From Actinomycetota bacterium (GTDB taxonomy: Bacteria; Actinomycetota; Thermoleophilia; RBG-16-64-13), in contig JADQBG010000015.1 of the NCBI GenBank assembly GCA_016278725.1, forward strand, positions 162,277 through 226,276: DNA of 64,000 bases, written 5' to 3'. Below are positions 20,053 through 29,359 of this stretch, piece after piece. The first letter of the stretch is position 1. The number at the start of each line of letters is the position of its first letter. Both the position numbers and the translations under genes were made by a program. The notes under the pieces were generated by a model that was given only the letters and a program-made list of their open reading frames with translations, ran no database searches and was not told where the DNA came from.

Positions 20053-21321
20053 ATGTCCATCAGCGTGCGACAGATAGACGAAACCAAACCGCTCGAGGTC
20101 GCGCTTCACCAGTTCGATCAGGCCGCGAGTTTCCTCAAGCTCCAGGAAGGGCTCCGGCAGGTGCTGCGCACCGGGCATCGGGAATTGACGGTGCACTTTC
20201 CGGTGGCGATGGACGACGGCAGTACCCGCATGTTCACCGGCTACCGCGTGCAGCACTCGATCAGCCGCGGCCCCGGCAAAGGCGGGATCCGCTATCACCC
20301 GAACGTAGACCTGGATGAAGTGCGCGCACTGGCCGCCTGGATGAGCTGGAAGTGCGGGGTCATGAACATCCCCTTCGGCGGAGCCAAGGGAGGGGTGCAG
20401 TGCAACCCCAAGGAGCTCTCCCTGGCCGAACTCGAGCGGATGACGCGCCGCTTCACCTGGGAGATTGCGCCGTTGATCGGGCCGGATCAGGACATCCCCG
20501 CGCCCGACGTCTACACCAACGCTCAGACCATGGCCTGGATCATGGACACCTACTCCATGTTCAAGGGCCACACGGTCACGGGCGTGGTGACGGGTAAGCC
20601 CATTGAGATCGGCGGCAGCTTGGGCCGCGAGTCCGCCACCGCCCAGGGCTGCGTGTACGCCGTTCGGGAAAGCTTCCGCCACATGGGCATGGACCTGGAG
20701 GAAAGCACCGCGGCGGTGCAGGGCTTCGGCAACGCCGGCTACCACGCCGCCCGGCTGCTCTCCGAGATGGGCGTGCGCGTGGTCGCCGTCAGCGACTCGT
20801 CCGGGGGAGCGTTCAACTCCGAGGGACTAGACGTCCAGGCGCTCAAAGAGTGGAAGGCGGAGATGGGCACCGTGGCCGGAGCCGCCGGCACGGACGAGAT
20901 CACCAACGCCGAGCTCTTGGAACTGCCGGTCGACGTGCTGGTTCCGGCGGCGATGGAAGGTCAGATCACCGGCCACAACGCCGACCGCGTGCGGGCGCGG
21001 ATAGTGGCGGAGGCGGCCAACGGCCCCACCACGCCTTCGGCCGATGAGATCCTCTACGATAAGGGCGTCTTCGTGGTGCCCGACATTCTCGCGAACGGCG
21101 GGGGGGTCACGGTCAGCTATTTCGAGTGGGTGCAGAACACCCAGAAACTCTTCTGGAACGAAGCCGACATCAACCAGAAGCTGGACAGCATCATGACCCG
21201 GGCCTTCCACGAAGTCCTGGACATCGCGCAAAAAGAACGCGTGCCGATGCGCACCGCCGCCTACATCCTGGGTGTGGGCCGGGTGGCGAACGCCAAGAAG
21301 CTGCGGGGAGTCTTCCCGTAG
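20053..21321 (+). CDS. Glu/Leu/Phe/Val dehydrogenase, probably glutamate dehydrogenase
   Basis: GGIRYHPNVDLDEVRALAAWMSWKCGVMNIPFGGAKGGVQCNPKELS...IPAPDVYTNAQTMAWIMDTYS. Confidence 0.93.
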   Translation: MSISVRQIDETKPLEVALHQFDQAASFLKLQEGLRQVLRTGHRELTVHFPVAMDDGSTRMFTGYRVQHSISRGPGKGGIRYHPNVDLDEVRALAAWMSWKCGVMNIPFGGAKGGVQCNPKELSLAELERMTRRFTWEIAPLIGPDQDIPAPDVYTNAQTMAWIMDTYSMFKGHTVTGVVTGKPIEIGGSLGRESATAQGCVYAVRESFRHMGMDLEESTAAVQGFGNAGYHAARLLSEMGVRVVAVSDSSGGAFNSEGLDVQALKEWKAEMGTVAGAAGTDEITNAELLELPVDVLVPAAMEGQITGHNADRVRARIVAEAANGPTTPSADEILYDKGVFVVPDILANGGGVTVSYFEWVQNTQKLFWNEADINQKLDSIMTRAFHEVLDIAQKERVPMRTAAYILGVGRVANAKKLRGVFP

Positions 21322-21349
21322 AGAGAACGAACAGGCAACGACCGGATTG

Positions 21350-21376
21350 GCGGCGCCCCGTGAATCGGGGCGCCGC
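21350..21376 (+). terminator. intercistronic hairpin / possible attenuator
   Basis: GCGGCGCCCCG-TGAAT-CGGGGCGCCGC perfect 11-bp stem, no U-tract. Confidence 0.5.
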
Positions 21377-21407
21377 GAGCACGTTCACGGAGTAATGAGG
21401 AGGGGGC

Positions 21408-23252
21408 ATGCAGACCAACGGCATGGAGCGCTACGAAATCCTTCGGGTGGACCTGAGCAAGGGAACCGCCGCTCGCGAGGAGGTCCCGCCTGAGCTGATT
21501 CAGCAGTTCGTCGGCGGCAAGGGTCTGGCCACCCACTACCTGGCCAAGGAACTGCCGGCAGGCGCCGACCCCTTGGGCCCGGATAACCCGCTCATCTTCA
21601 TGACCGGGCCCGTCAGCGGAATCTATCCCGGCACCACCCGCCACATCACCGTGACCAAGTCCCCGCTGACCGGCGCGTATCTGGACAGCACCGCCGGCGG
21701 CTACTTCGCCTGGGAGCTTCGCCGGGCCGGGCTGCTGGGGATCATCGTGCAGGGAGCCTCCGAGCAACCGGTCTATCTGCGGGTGAGCGACGGCGAAGCC
21801 GCGCTCGAGGACGCGGCCGAGCTGATGGGCCGCTCGATCATCGAGGTCGACGACGACCCCCGTTTTGCCGACTACCGGGTGGCCGCCATCGGCCCCGCCG
21901 GAGAGAACCGGGTGCTCTACGCCAACATCGGGAACAACGCGGGCCGCACCAAGAACGGCCGTTCCGGCTACAACGGGCGCGGCGGCGCGGGTGCCGTGAT
22001 GGGATCGAAGAACCTGAAAGCCATCGCGGTCAGGGGCACCGGCCGGCCGGCAATATCCGAGGAGGTCAAAGGCCTGCGGGGCGAGTTCTCCAAGCGGATC
22101 AAACAGGAAGACTCCGACTCCTCCTGGCTCTTCGAAGCGGGCACGCCGATAATCGTCGACTGGACAGACGGGGTCCACGTGCTGCCCACCCGCAACTGGA
22201 CGAGCGGCAGCTTCGAAGGCGCCGAGGCCATCGGCCACGAAGCCATCAAGGCCGAGAGAGAAGCTCAGGTCGGCTGCTACAACTGCCCGGTCAACTGCGG
22301 CCAGCAGGTGAAGGCCATGAGCGGCGCCTTCCCCGGTGCCTTCGCCGACAAGGTGGAGTACGAGACCATCGGCCTGGGCGCTTCCAACACGGGGAACGCG
22401 GATTTCTCCAGCATCGTGAAGTTCAGCGAGCTCTGCGACGAACTCGGCCTGGACACAATTTCCGCAGGAGCGGCGATCGCCTTCGCCATGGACTGCGCCG
22501 AAAAAGGGCTGATCGAGCATCCCATCCGTTTCGGCGACTCGGCCGGCCAAGCCGAGCTTACTCAAGCCATCAGCGACCGCAGCGGTATGGGCGCGGATCT
22601 GGCCGACGGGATCCGCGCGGCCGCCGAGAAATGGGGCATCGACCGGGAGAAGGTCAACGTCTTCGAGGTCAAGGGCATGGAGTTTCCGGCCTACGACCCG
22701 CGGGGCTCGGTGGGCATGGCCATCGCCTACGCCACCGCCGACCGCGGCGCCTGTCACATGCCCTCCTGGCCGATCGCGGCCGACGCGCTCGGCGAGGACG
22801 ACGCCGCCGACCCCTACAGCCCCGAGGGCAAATCGGAGTTCGTGATCGGCGAGCAGGACGAGAACACCGCCGAGTGGTCCCTGGTGGGCTGCGACTTCAT
22901 CGTCTACGGAGCAGAGGACGCCGCCAAGATGCTGGGCAGCCTGGGGATCCAGATGACCCCAGAGGAGTACCTGCGCATGGGCCGGCGGGTCTGGAACCTG
23001 ACGCGCCTGATCAACCTGCGCGAGGGCTTCACCGCGGCCGATGACGCGGTCCCGCCGGGCCTGGACAAGCCGCTCGAGGACAGCGGTCGAGTGCTCACCC
23101 CCGAGGTGTTTGCCCAGATGAAGTCGGATTACTACCGGCTTCGCGGCTGGGATGAGGCCGGCCGGCCGACGGCGCAACTGCTTGCCGAGCTGGACCTGGA
23201 AGAATATGCGCGGGACCTGGGGTTCTCGGCGGCCGAGGAGTCATCCTCGTGA
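21408..23252 (+). CDS. aldehyde ferredoxin oxidoreductase (AOR) family protein 1
   Basis: ILRVDLSKG...FVGGKGLATHYLAKEL...GPVSGIYPGTTRHITVTKSPLTGAYLDS; CYNCPVNC = CxxCxxxC cluster motif plus later Cys (VGCDF). Confidence 0.93.
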   Translation: MQTNGMERYEILRVDLSKGTAAREEVPPELIQQFVGGKGLATHYLAKELPAGADPLGPDNPLIFMTGPVSGIYPGTTRHITVTKSPLTGAYLDSTAGGYFAWELRRAGLLGIIVQGASEQPVYLRVSDGEAALEDAAELMGRSIIEVDDDPRFADYRVAAIGPAGENRVLYANIGNNAGRTKNGRSGYNGRGGAGAVMGSKNLKAIAVRGTGRPAISEEVKGLRGEFSKRIKQEDSDSSWLFEAGTPIIVDWTDGVHVLPTRNWTSGSFEGAEAIGHEAIKAEREAQVGCYNCPVNCGQQVKAMSGAFPGAFADKVEYETIGLGASNTGNADFSSIVKFSELCDELGLDTISAGAAIAFAMDCAEKGLIEHPIRFGDSAGQAELTQAISDRSGMGADLADGIRAAAEKWGIDREKVNVFEVKGMEFPAYDPRGSVGMAIAYATADRGACHMPSWPIAADALGEDDAADPYSPEGKSEFVIGEQDENTAEWSLVGCDFIVYGAEDAAKMLGSLGIQMTPEEYLRMGRRVWNLTRLINLREGFTAADDAVPPGLDKPLEDSGRVLTPEVFAQMKSDYYRLRGWDEAGRPTAQLLAELDLEEYARDLGFSAAEESSS

Positions 23253-25036
23253 CCCCGGCCCAGACCCCGGCCCAGACCCCGGCCCGGACCTGGCCCGAGA
23301 TCTCCTCGCGGGTTCTCTGGGTGGATCTGGGTCAGGGGACCACGGAGGGCCGGGAAGAGGAGCTCCCGCGTCCGTTGGGTCTGGGTGGAAAGGCGCTCGC
23401 CCTCTCGCTGCTCGAGCGGGAACTGGACCCCGCGGTCGATCCTCTCGCTCCCGAGAACCTGGTGATCCTTACCTCGAGCGAGATGGCCGGTTACGCCTTC
23501 CCCGGGTCCAACCGCGGAGGCATGTACACGAAGAGCCCGCTCACAGGCAGGTTTCTCGAGACCTCCGGGGGGGGTTCCTGGAGCAGGGCTTTGCGCGAGG
23601 CCGGCTGGGACGCAGTGGTGCTGCGGGGGGCTTCGTCCGAGCCCATCCACCTGCAGATAACCGAGGAGGGCGGCAAGCTGGTCTCGGCCGCTGATCTCTG
23701 GGGCGCCGATGTCTTCGAGGCCGATGACTTGCTGGCGGGTATGGCAGATCGCCGCACCGCCCGCCTCGTCATCGGCACCGCCGGCGAGAACGGGGTCACC
23801 TATGCCTCCGTCCACAACGACAAGTTCCACGCGATGGGCCGGGGCGGGCTTGGAGCGGTGCTCGGCGCCAAACGGCTCAAGGCGATCACGGTGCATTCGC
23901 CGGGATCGTCCAAGCAGGGCGAGGTCGGCGAAGCCTTTGCCAGCGCGCGGCGCAAGGTGACCGGCGAGGCCGGTGGTTCTCCCACGGCGCAGGCTTACCG
24001 CCGTCTGGGAACCCCCATGTTGGTCGCGCTCATGAACGAGGCCGGAGGCTTCCCCTCCGCCTACTGGCAAAGTGGCGAGGTGGCCCACCGGGAGCGGCTG
24101 GAGGCCGAGGGCTACAGCGACTGGGCCGAGGTCAAGACCGAGAACTGCCCCCCCTGCCCCATGCGCTGCCGCAAGCGCCTGGAGGTGAAAGCCGGACCCT
24201 ACGCCGGCCACGCCTTCCACGGACCCGAGTACGAGACCATCTACGCCTTCGGCGGGCTCTGCCTGATAGAAGACCCGCAGCAGGTGGCCGCGCTTCACGA
24301 GGAATGCAACCGCCTGGGCATGGACACCATCACCGCCGGCAATGCCGTCGCCCTGGCGATGGAGCTGGGCAAGCGGGGCATTAGGCAGGACGCTCCCGTG
24401 TACGGCGACTTCAGCGGGACCATGCGCCTCCTCGGCGAGGTCGCCGGCGGCTCCACCGAACTGGGCCGCTCCCTGGCCAAGGGCACGCGGATCGCCGCGG
24501 AGGAACTGGGGTTCGGCGAGGAAGCCGTTCAGGTCAAGGGGATGGAGCCCGCCGGTTACGACCCGCGGGCCACTCGGGGGATGGACTTGGCCTACGCCAC
24601 CAGTCCCCGCGGGGCCTGCCACCTGCCCGCCACCTTCTACAAACCCACGCTCTCCGGCCTGACGCAGGACCTGGACGAGACCGAACTGGCCGAATTGTTC
24701 ACCGACTACGAGGACCGATTGTTCCTGCACGACTGCCTCACCATGTGCCGGTTCTACCGCGACTTTCTCGACTGGCCCACGCTCCAGGCGATGGTCGGCG
24801 AACTCGCGGGGAGGCCGGTGGAGCTGCCCGAACTGCGCGAAGTGGTGCGCGGCCTGCTGACCCGGGTGCGGCGGCTGAACTTCGCCATGGGCATGACCGC
24901 CGCGGAGGATCGCCTGCCCCGCCGCTTCTTCGAAGAGGAACTGGAGCGGGCGCCCGCCCTCGACGAGGGCGAGTTCAAGCGAACGCTCGCCGCCTACTAC
25001 GCGGTGCGCGGTTGGCCGGAGGGAGTTCCGAGCTAG
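23249..25036 (+). CDS. aldehyde ferredoxin oxidoreductase (AOR) family protein 2 (divergent paralogue)
   Basis: GTG start overlapping upstream stop; LGLGGKALALSLLE...GSNRGGMYTKSPLTGRFLET; CPPCPMRC = CxxCxxxC, later DCLTMC. Confidence 0.9.
   Translation: MTPAQTPAQTPARTWPEISSRVLWVDLGQGTTEGREEELPRPLGLGGKALALSLLERELDPAVDPLAPENLVILTSSEMAGYAFPGSNRGGMYTKSPLTGRFLETSGGGSWSRALREAGWDAVVLRGASSEPIHLQITEEGGKLVSAADLWGADVFEADDLLAGMADRRTARLVIGTAGENGVTYASVHNDKFHAMGRGGLGAVLGAKRLKAITVHSPGSSKQGEVGEAFASARRKVTGEAGGSPTAQAYRRLGTPMLVALMNEAGGFPSAYWQSGEVAHRERLEAEGYSDWAEVKTENCPPCPMRCRKRLEVKAGPYAGHAFHGPEYETIYAFGGLCLIEDPQQVAALHEECNRLGMDTITAGNAVALAMELGKRGIRQDAPVYGDFSGTMRLLGEVAGGSTELGRSLAKGTRIAAEELGFGEEAVQVKGMEPAGYDPRATRGMDLAYATSPRGACHLPATFYKPTLSGLTQDLDETELAELFTDYEDRLFLHDCLTMCRFYRDFLDWPTLQAMVGELAGRPVELPELREVVRGLLTRVRRLNFAMGMTAAEDRLPRRFFEEELERAPALDEGEFKRTLAAYYAVRGWPEGVPS
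23252..23287 (+). repeat. 12-bp tandem repeat x3 at AOR2 N-terminus
   Basis: accccggcccag x2 + accccggcccgg, encoding TPAQTPAQTPAR. Confidence 0.8.
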
Positions 25037-25098
25037 ACCCTTTCTCTCCGGGTTGATGCGCTCGCCTCCGCCTTTCGGCAGTCGGCATGGCCTTAATC

Positions 25099-25160
25099 TT
25101 GCCGTTTAGGCAACATTGTGTGGCAGAGCTGTTGCTTTCGGCATCGGCCTTACCTATAGT
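25099..25160 (+). promoter_or_regulatory. putative promoter plus inverted-repeat operator upstream of Lrp1
   Basis: TTGCC-GTTTA-GGCAA (25099-25113); TTGCTT (25132-25137)-17 bp-TATAGT (25155-25160). Confidence 0.55.
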
Positions 25161-25187
25161 GAGAGCTGACGAACCGGGGGGACTTCC

Positions 25188-25691
25188 ATCAAGCTCGATC
25201 AACTAGACCGCCGCATCATCGGCCTGCTGCAGGAAGACGGGCGCATGTCGTCCGCCGACGCGGCGCGTCGGCTTGGTGAGGTTTCCGACCGCACGGTGCG
25301 CTACCGCATCGACCGCCTGATCGAAAGCGGGGCCATCAGCGTGAGCGCGATCGTCAACCCGCGTGCGGTCGGCTACGGCGTGATCGCCGACGTCTGGATC
25401 GACACGGTGGCCGACCGGCTGTCGCAGGTGGCCGCGAGTCTGGCGGAGCTCGAGCAGGTGAGCTACGTGGCTTACTCCACCGGAGAACGCAACCTGAGCG
25501 TCCAGGTGTATGCGCGCAGCAACGAAGAGCTGCACGAGTTCGTCAGCGGCACCATAGCCCGCATCCCCGGTATCGCCCGGGTGCGCACGATGCTGGTGCC
25601 CCGCACCGTCAAGGACGTTCACCAATGGCACATCCCCACGTCCCCAGACAAAGGCAGCATAACCGTGACAACCAAGGAGGAGAACAGATGA
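25188..25691 (+). CDS. Lrp/AsnC family transcriptional regulator, apparent ATC start
   Basis: Frame reads IKLDQLDRRIIGLLQEDGRMSSADAARRLGEVSDRTVRYRIDRLIESGAI; the track ORF (25245) lacks the first helix; in-frame TGA upstream and no ATG/GTG/TTG before LDQLD. Confidence 0.8.
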   Translation: MKLDQLDRRIIGLLQEDGRMSSADAARRLGEVSDRTVRYRIDRLIESGAISVSAIVNPRAVGYGVIADVWIDTVADRLSQVAASLAELEQVSYVAYSTGERNLSVQVYARSNEELHEFVSGTIARIPGIARVRTMLVPRTVKDVHQWHIPTSPDKGSITVTTKEENR

Positions 25692-27070
25692 GCGACTCGG
25701 CGGGAACCACCGTCGCCCGGGACTTCACCCAACGGGCCAAAGAGATCACCGAGCGGGAGATGCCGCGCTACGAGGAGATGACCCCGGGCAGCCAGAAGGC
25801 AACCGCGCGGGCGAAGAAAGTGCTCCCCATGGGGGTAGCCAGCAACTTCCAGTTCTTCGATCCTCATCCCGTGGTGATGGCCCGAGGCAAGGGCAGCCGC
25901 ATGTGGGACGTCGACGGCAACGAATACATCGACTTCAACATGGGCTATGGCTCTCTGCTCGCCGGCCACGCTCATCCCCAGGTGGTCGAGGCCATCAAGA
26001 AGCAGGCCGACGAGGGCACCCTTTTCGTCACTCCCAGCCCGCACATCGCCGAGGTGGCCGAGGCCCTGTGCGAGCGCTTCCCCTTCGAGCAGGTCCGGTT
26101 CACCAACTCGGGCACCGAGGCAACGATGGACGCCATCCGCCTCGCCCGGGGCTTCACCAAGCGGGAAAAGGTGATCAAACTCGAGGGTGGCTATCACGGG
26201 CACCACGACCTGGCCATGATGTCGGTCAAGCCACCCCTAGATGAGGCCGGTCCCGCAGGTCACCCCAACACGATTCCCTGGTTCGGCGGCATCACTCAGG
26301 CCGCGGTCGAAGAGGTCATCGTCGTTCCCTTCAATGACGCCGAGGCGCTCGAGCAGGCCTTCAGCGAGCACGAGGGCGAGGTGGCCTGCTTCATCCTGGA
26401 ACCGGTGCCCGAGAACATGGGGATCGTGCTTCCCGAAGAGGGCTACCTGCAGAAGGTGGCCGAGATCACCCGCCGGCACGGCGCCCTCTTGATCTTCGAC
26501 GAGGTAAAGACGGGCATCACCTCCCACCCCCGGGGCGCGAGCGCAATCTACGGCGTGGAGGCCGACATCATCTGCCTGGCCAAATCCATCGGCGGCGGGG
26601 TGCCCCTGGGAGCCTTCGGCGCGCGCAAGGAGATCATGGACCTGATCACCAACTGGGAAGTTGCGCATCAGGGCACCTTCAACGGCAACCCCCTGGTGAT
26701 GGCGGCCGCCAAGGCGGTGCTCACCCAAGCCTGTACCGAGGAGCACTGGCAGGAGGCCAAGGAGAAGAACGATCGTCTGATCGCGGGCTGCCAGAAGATC
26801 ATCGACGATGCCGGGCTGCCGGCGCATACCGTACAACTAGGCGCAAAGGGCTGCATCACCTACTCCAAGGATCCGGTGCGCACCTACCGCGACTACAAGG
26901 CGACGGACTTCGACCTGGCCTACGCCCATTGGATCTACATGGTCACCCACGGCATCTTCCTGCCCCCGGGCCTGGACGAGCAGTGGCTGGTCTCGGTGCA
27001 ACACACCGACGCGGACATCGATCGCCACCTGGAGGTCTTCGCCGACTTCGTCGCGGAACTGACCAGCTAG
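25688..27070 (+). CDS. class III aminotransferase (glutamate-1-semialdehyde aminomutase-like clade)
   Basis: ATGA overlap with Lrp1; VLPMGVASNFQFFDPHPVVMARGKGSRMWDVDGNEYIDFNMGYGSLLAGHAHP...FTNSGTEATMDAIRLARGFTKREKVIKLEGGYHGHHD. Confidence 0.88.
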   Translation: MSDSAGTTVARDFTQRAKEITEREMPRYEEMTPGSQKATARAKKVLPMGVASNFQFFDPHPVVMARGKGSRMWDVDGNEYIDFNMGYGSLLAGHAHPQVVEAIKKQADEGTLFVTPSPHIAEVAEALCERFPFEQVRFTNSGTEATMDAIRLARGFTKREKVIKLEGGYHGHHDLAMMSVKPPLDEAGPAGHPNTIPWFGGITQAAVEEVIVVPFNDAEALEQAFSEHEGEVACFILEPVPENMGIVLPEEGYLQKVAEITRRHGALLIFDEVKTGITSHPRGASAIYGVEADIICLAKSIGGGVPLGAFGARKEIMDLITNWEVAHQGTFNGNPLVMAAAKAVLTQACTEEHWQEAKEKNDRLIAGCQKIIDDAGLPAHTVQLGAKGCITYSKDPVRTYRDYKATDFDLAYAHWIYMVTHGIFLPPGLDEQWLVSVQHTDADIDRHLEVFADFVAELTS

Positions 27071-27096
27071 CTTCTCGTCACACGACGAATTCTGCT

Positions 27097-27124
27097 GACG
27101 GCCGGGCGGCAGCGCCCGGCCGTC
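27097..27124 (+). terminator. terminator-like hairpin
   Basis: GACGGCCGGGCG-GCAG-CGCCCGGCCGTC perfect 12-bp stem after aminotransferase stop. Confidence 0.65.
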
Positions 27125-27167
27125 GCCTTCTCGGTTCAAACAACCGGCCGCAGGGGACCTGTGGGAG

Positions 27168-27560
27168 ATGCTCCCTGAGGAAAACTACGACCGGCCTGAT
27201 TGGCGGTGGCGGGCGGTCACCGCACTGGCCGTCGGGGGTCTTCTGGTATACGCGATCACGCTGGGGCTCCTCGCGCTGGCCCTCCTCGGAGCAAACGACT
27301 CGGTGGCGGGCACGGAATCGGGCGTTTTCTTCGTGCTCCTGGTCGCGCTCGCCACCATGCTTGCGGGCACTGCGGTCTACGGCGCCCTGTTGCGGCGGGT
27401 AACCCTGCTTTGGCCCCCGGGGATCTTACTGCTGGTGCTCGCCGTGCCCTGGGCGGGGTTCTGGCCAATGCTGGTGGGCGGCGCTCTGGTCGGTCTGGCC
27501 GCGGCGCTCGCCCGTCCCCAACCCAGGCCGGAGGACGAAGCCGACGAGACCACAAACTAG
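27168..27560 (+). CDS. small multi-TM membrane protein, unknown
   Basis: 130 aa with about 4 hydrophobic segments; only reasonable ORF in the gap. Confidence 0.55.
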   Translation: MLPEENYDRPDWRWRAVTALAVGGLLVYAITLGLLALALLGANDSVAGTESGVFFVLLVALATMLAGTAVYGALLRRVTLLWPPGILLLVLAVPWAGFWPMLVGGALVGLAAALARPQPRPEDEADETTN

Positions 27561-27602
27561 GCTTCAGCTATCCAGGTCTCAGATCGGCCGGGCGCGTCGA
27601 AG

Positions 27603-28421
27603 CTACTCCTCGTCGGTGACGACCGGCTTTCCCGACTGGCGCTGAATCCGCCAGCTGAGCAAGAGGAGCAGCGACGAGAAGGTCAGCATAAAAACCGAGA
27701 TGGCGTTGATCTCCGGCGTCACCCCAAACTTCACCATGGAGTACACCTTGAGGGGCAGGGTGGTGTTGCCCACGCCCGAATTGAAGAAGGTGATGACGAA
27801 GTCGTCGAAGCTGAGCACGAAGGCGAGCAGGCCCCCGGCGATGATCCCGGGCGCCATGAAGGGCAGAGTCACCAGTAGAAACGTCTGGAACTCGTTCGCC
27901 CCCAGGTCCATGGCCGCCTCTTCCAGGGCGCGATCGAAGCCGGACATGCGCGCCCGCACGATGACGATCACGAACGAAATCATGAAAGCCACGTGGGCCA
28001 CGATCAGGGTTTGCAGGCTGAGTGAGACACCGGCTGCGTTGAAGCCGCTGAGCAGGGCCACGCCGAAGACGATCTCGGGAATCACCAGCGGTACGTAGAT
28101 CGCGCCGTTGTAGAGGCCGGAGCCGCGGAACCGGTACCGCGTGAGCGCGTAGGCCGCGAGGGCGCCCATCACGGTGGCCAAGACGGTGGCCACCAGGGCG
28201 ATCTTCATGGTGTTGGCCAGCGCGTCCAGCACCGGGCCGTCGTTGATCAGCTCGCCGTACCAACGCGTGGTAAACCCCTGCCAGGCCGCGTTCCGCCGGG
28301 AATCGTTGAAGCTGAACAGGACGAGCACCACGATCGGCGCGAACAGGAACGCGTACACCAAGGCGACGTATGCCCGCAGGCCCTTGGCTTTGGTGCGCTG
28401 GTCCTTGCGTTTCCTTTTCAC
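27603..28421 (-). CDS. potC: spermidine/putrescine-type ABC transporter permease (PotC-like)
   Basis: YVALVYAFLFAPIVVLVLFSFNDSR...EEAAMDLGANEFQTFLLVTLPFMAPGIIAGGLLAFVLSFDDFVITFF. Confidence 0.9.
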   Translation of the reverse strand: MKRKRKDQRTKAKGLRAYVALVYAFLFAPIVVLVLFSFNDSRRNAAWQGFTTRWYGELINDGPVLDALANTMKIALVATVLATVMGALAAYALTRYRFRGSGLYNGAIYVPLVIPEIVFGVALLSGFNAAGVSLSLQTLIVAHVAFMISFVIVIVRARMSGFDRALEEAAMDLGANEFQTFLLVTLPFMAPGIIAGGLLAFVLSFDDFVITFFNSGVGNTTLPLKVYSMVKFGVTPEINAISVFMLTFSSLLLLLSWRIQRQSGKPVVTDEE

Positions 28422-29359
28422 ATCAGGTCCTCGGAGCCCATCTTGCGCACATAGAGGAAGATCCCGACGAGCAGGATGGCCATCAGGCTAAACGACAGCG
28501 CGGAACCGTACGCCCAGTCACGCGCCGACAGGAACTGCTGCTGGATGACGTTGCCGATCATGAGGGTGTCCGGACCGCCCAGAAGGTCAGGAGTGACGAA
28601 GTCGCCCACCGCCGGAATGAAGGTCAAGAGCGTGCCCGCGACGACTCCCGGAAGCGAAAGCGGCAGGGTTACCCTGAGGAGCGTCCACAGCCGGTTGGCG
28701 CCCAGGTCCTGCGCGGCTTCCAGCAGGCTCTTGTCGAGCTTCTCCAGGCTGGCGTAGAGAGGCAGGGTCATGAAAGGCAAGAACCCGTAGGTCAGGCCCA
28801 GAACCACAGAAAAGGGCGTGTTGAGCAGATCGAGCGGCCCGCTGATGACCCCGAGCCAGCTGAGCGAGGTATTGATCACGCCCTCGGTACGCAGGATCAC
28901 TATCCAGGAGTAGGTGCGGATCAGGTAGCTGGTCCAGAAGGGCAGCATGATCAAGATAAGAAAGATGTTCTTTTTTGCCCCGCCGTAGATCGCGATGAAG
29001 TAGGCCAGGGGGTAGCCCAGCGCCAGGGTGAGCACCGTGGCGATTCCGGCAAAGGCGAAGGAGCGCAGGATGACCGGCAGCCAGAGGGGACTGAAAGCTT
29101 TGGTGTAGTTGCTCAGCGAGAAGCCCAGTTCCACTTCGCCGTAGGCGCCGCGGCCGCCGAAACTGTAGACGAAGATGACGAGCAGCGGCAGCACCAGGAA
29201 GAGCGTCAGCCATAACATGGTCGGAGCCAGGAGGACGTTGGCCACCAGGAAGCTGTGGCCCCGGAACCGGTCCACAAACCGGCTCCAGAGCCCAGGCTTC
29301 CTGATGACCGCCTCTTCGGGCGGCGGAGACGGAGTAACGGTACTCGCGTCCATCGACAA
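28418..29359 (-). CDS. potB: spermidine/putrescine-type ABC transporter permease (PotB-like)
   Basis: LLEAAQDLGANRLWTLLRVTLPLSLPGVVAGTLLTFIPAVGDFVTPDLLGG. Confidence 0.9.
   Translation of the reverse strand: MSMDASTVTPSPPPEEAVIRKPGLWSRFVDRFRGHSFLVANVLLAPTMLWLTLFLVLPLLVIFVYSFGGRGAYGEVELGFSLSNYTKAFSPLWLPVILRSFAFAGIATVLTLALGYPLAYFIAIYGGAKKNIFLILIMLPFWTSYLIRTYSWIVILRTEGVINTSLSWLGVISGPLDLLNTPFSVVLGLTYGFLPFMTLPLYASLEKLDKSLLEAAQDLGANRLWTLLRVTLPLSLPGVVAGTLLTFIPAVGDFVTPDLLGGPDTLMIGNVIQQQFLSARDWAYGSALSFSLMAILLVGIFLYVRKMGSEDLM

Noticed and set aside
21261-23177. 638-aa minus-strand ORF
   Set aside because: Antisense shadow of AOR1.
23132-24730. 532-aa minus-strand ORF
   Set aside because: Antisense shadow of AOR2.
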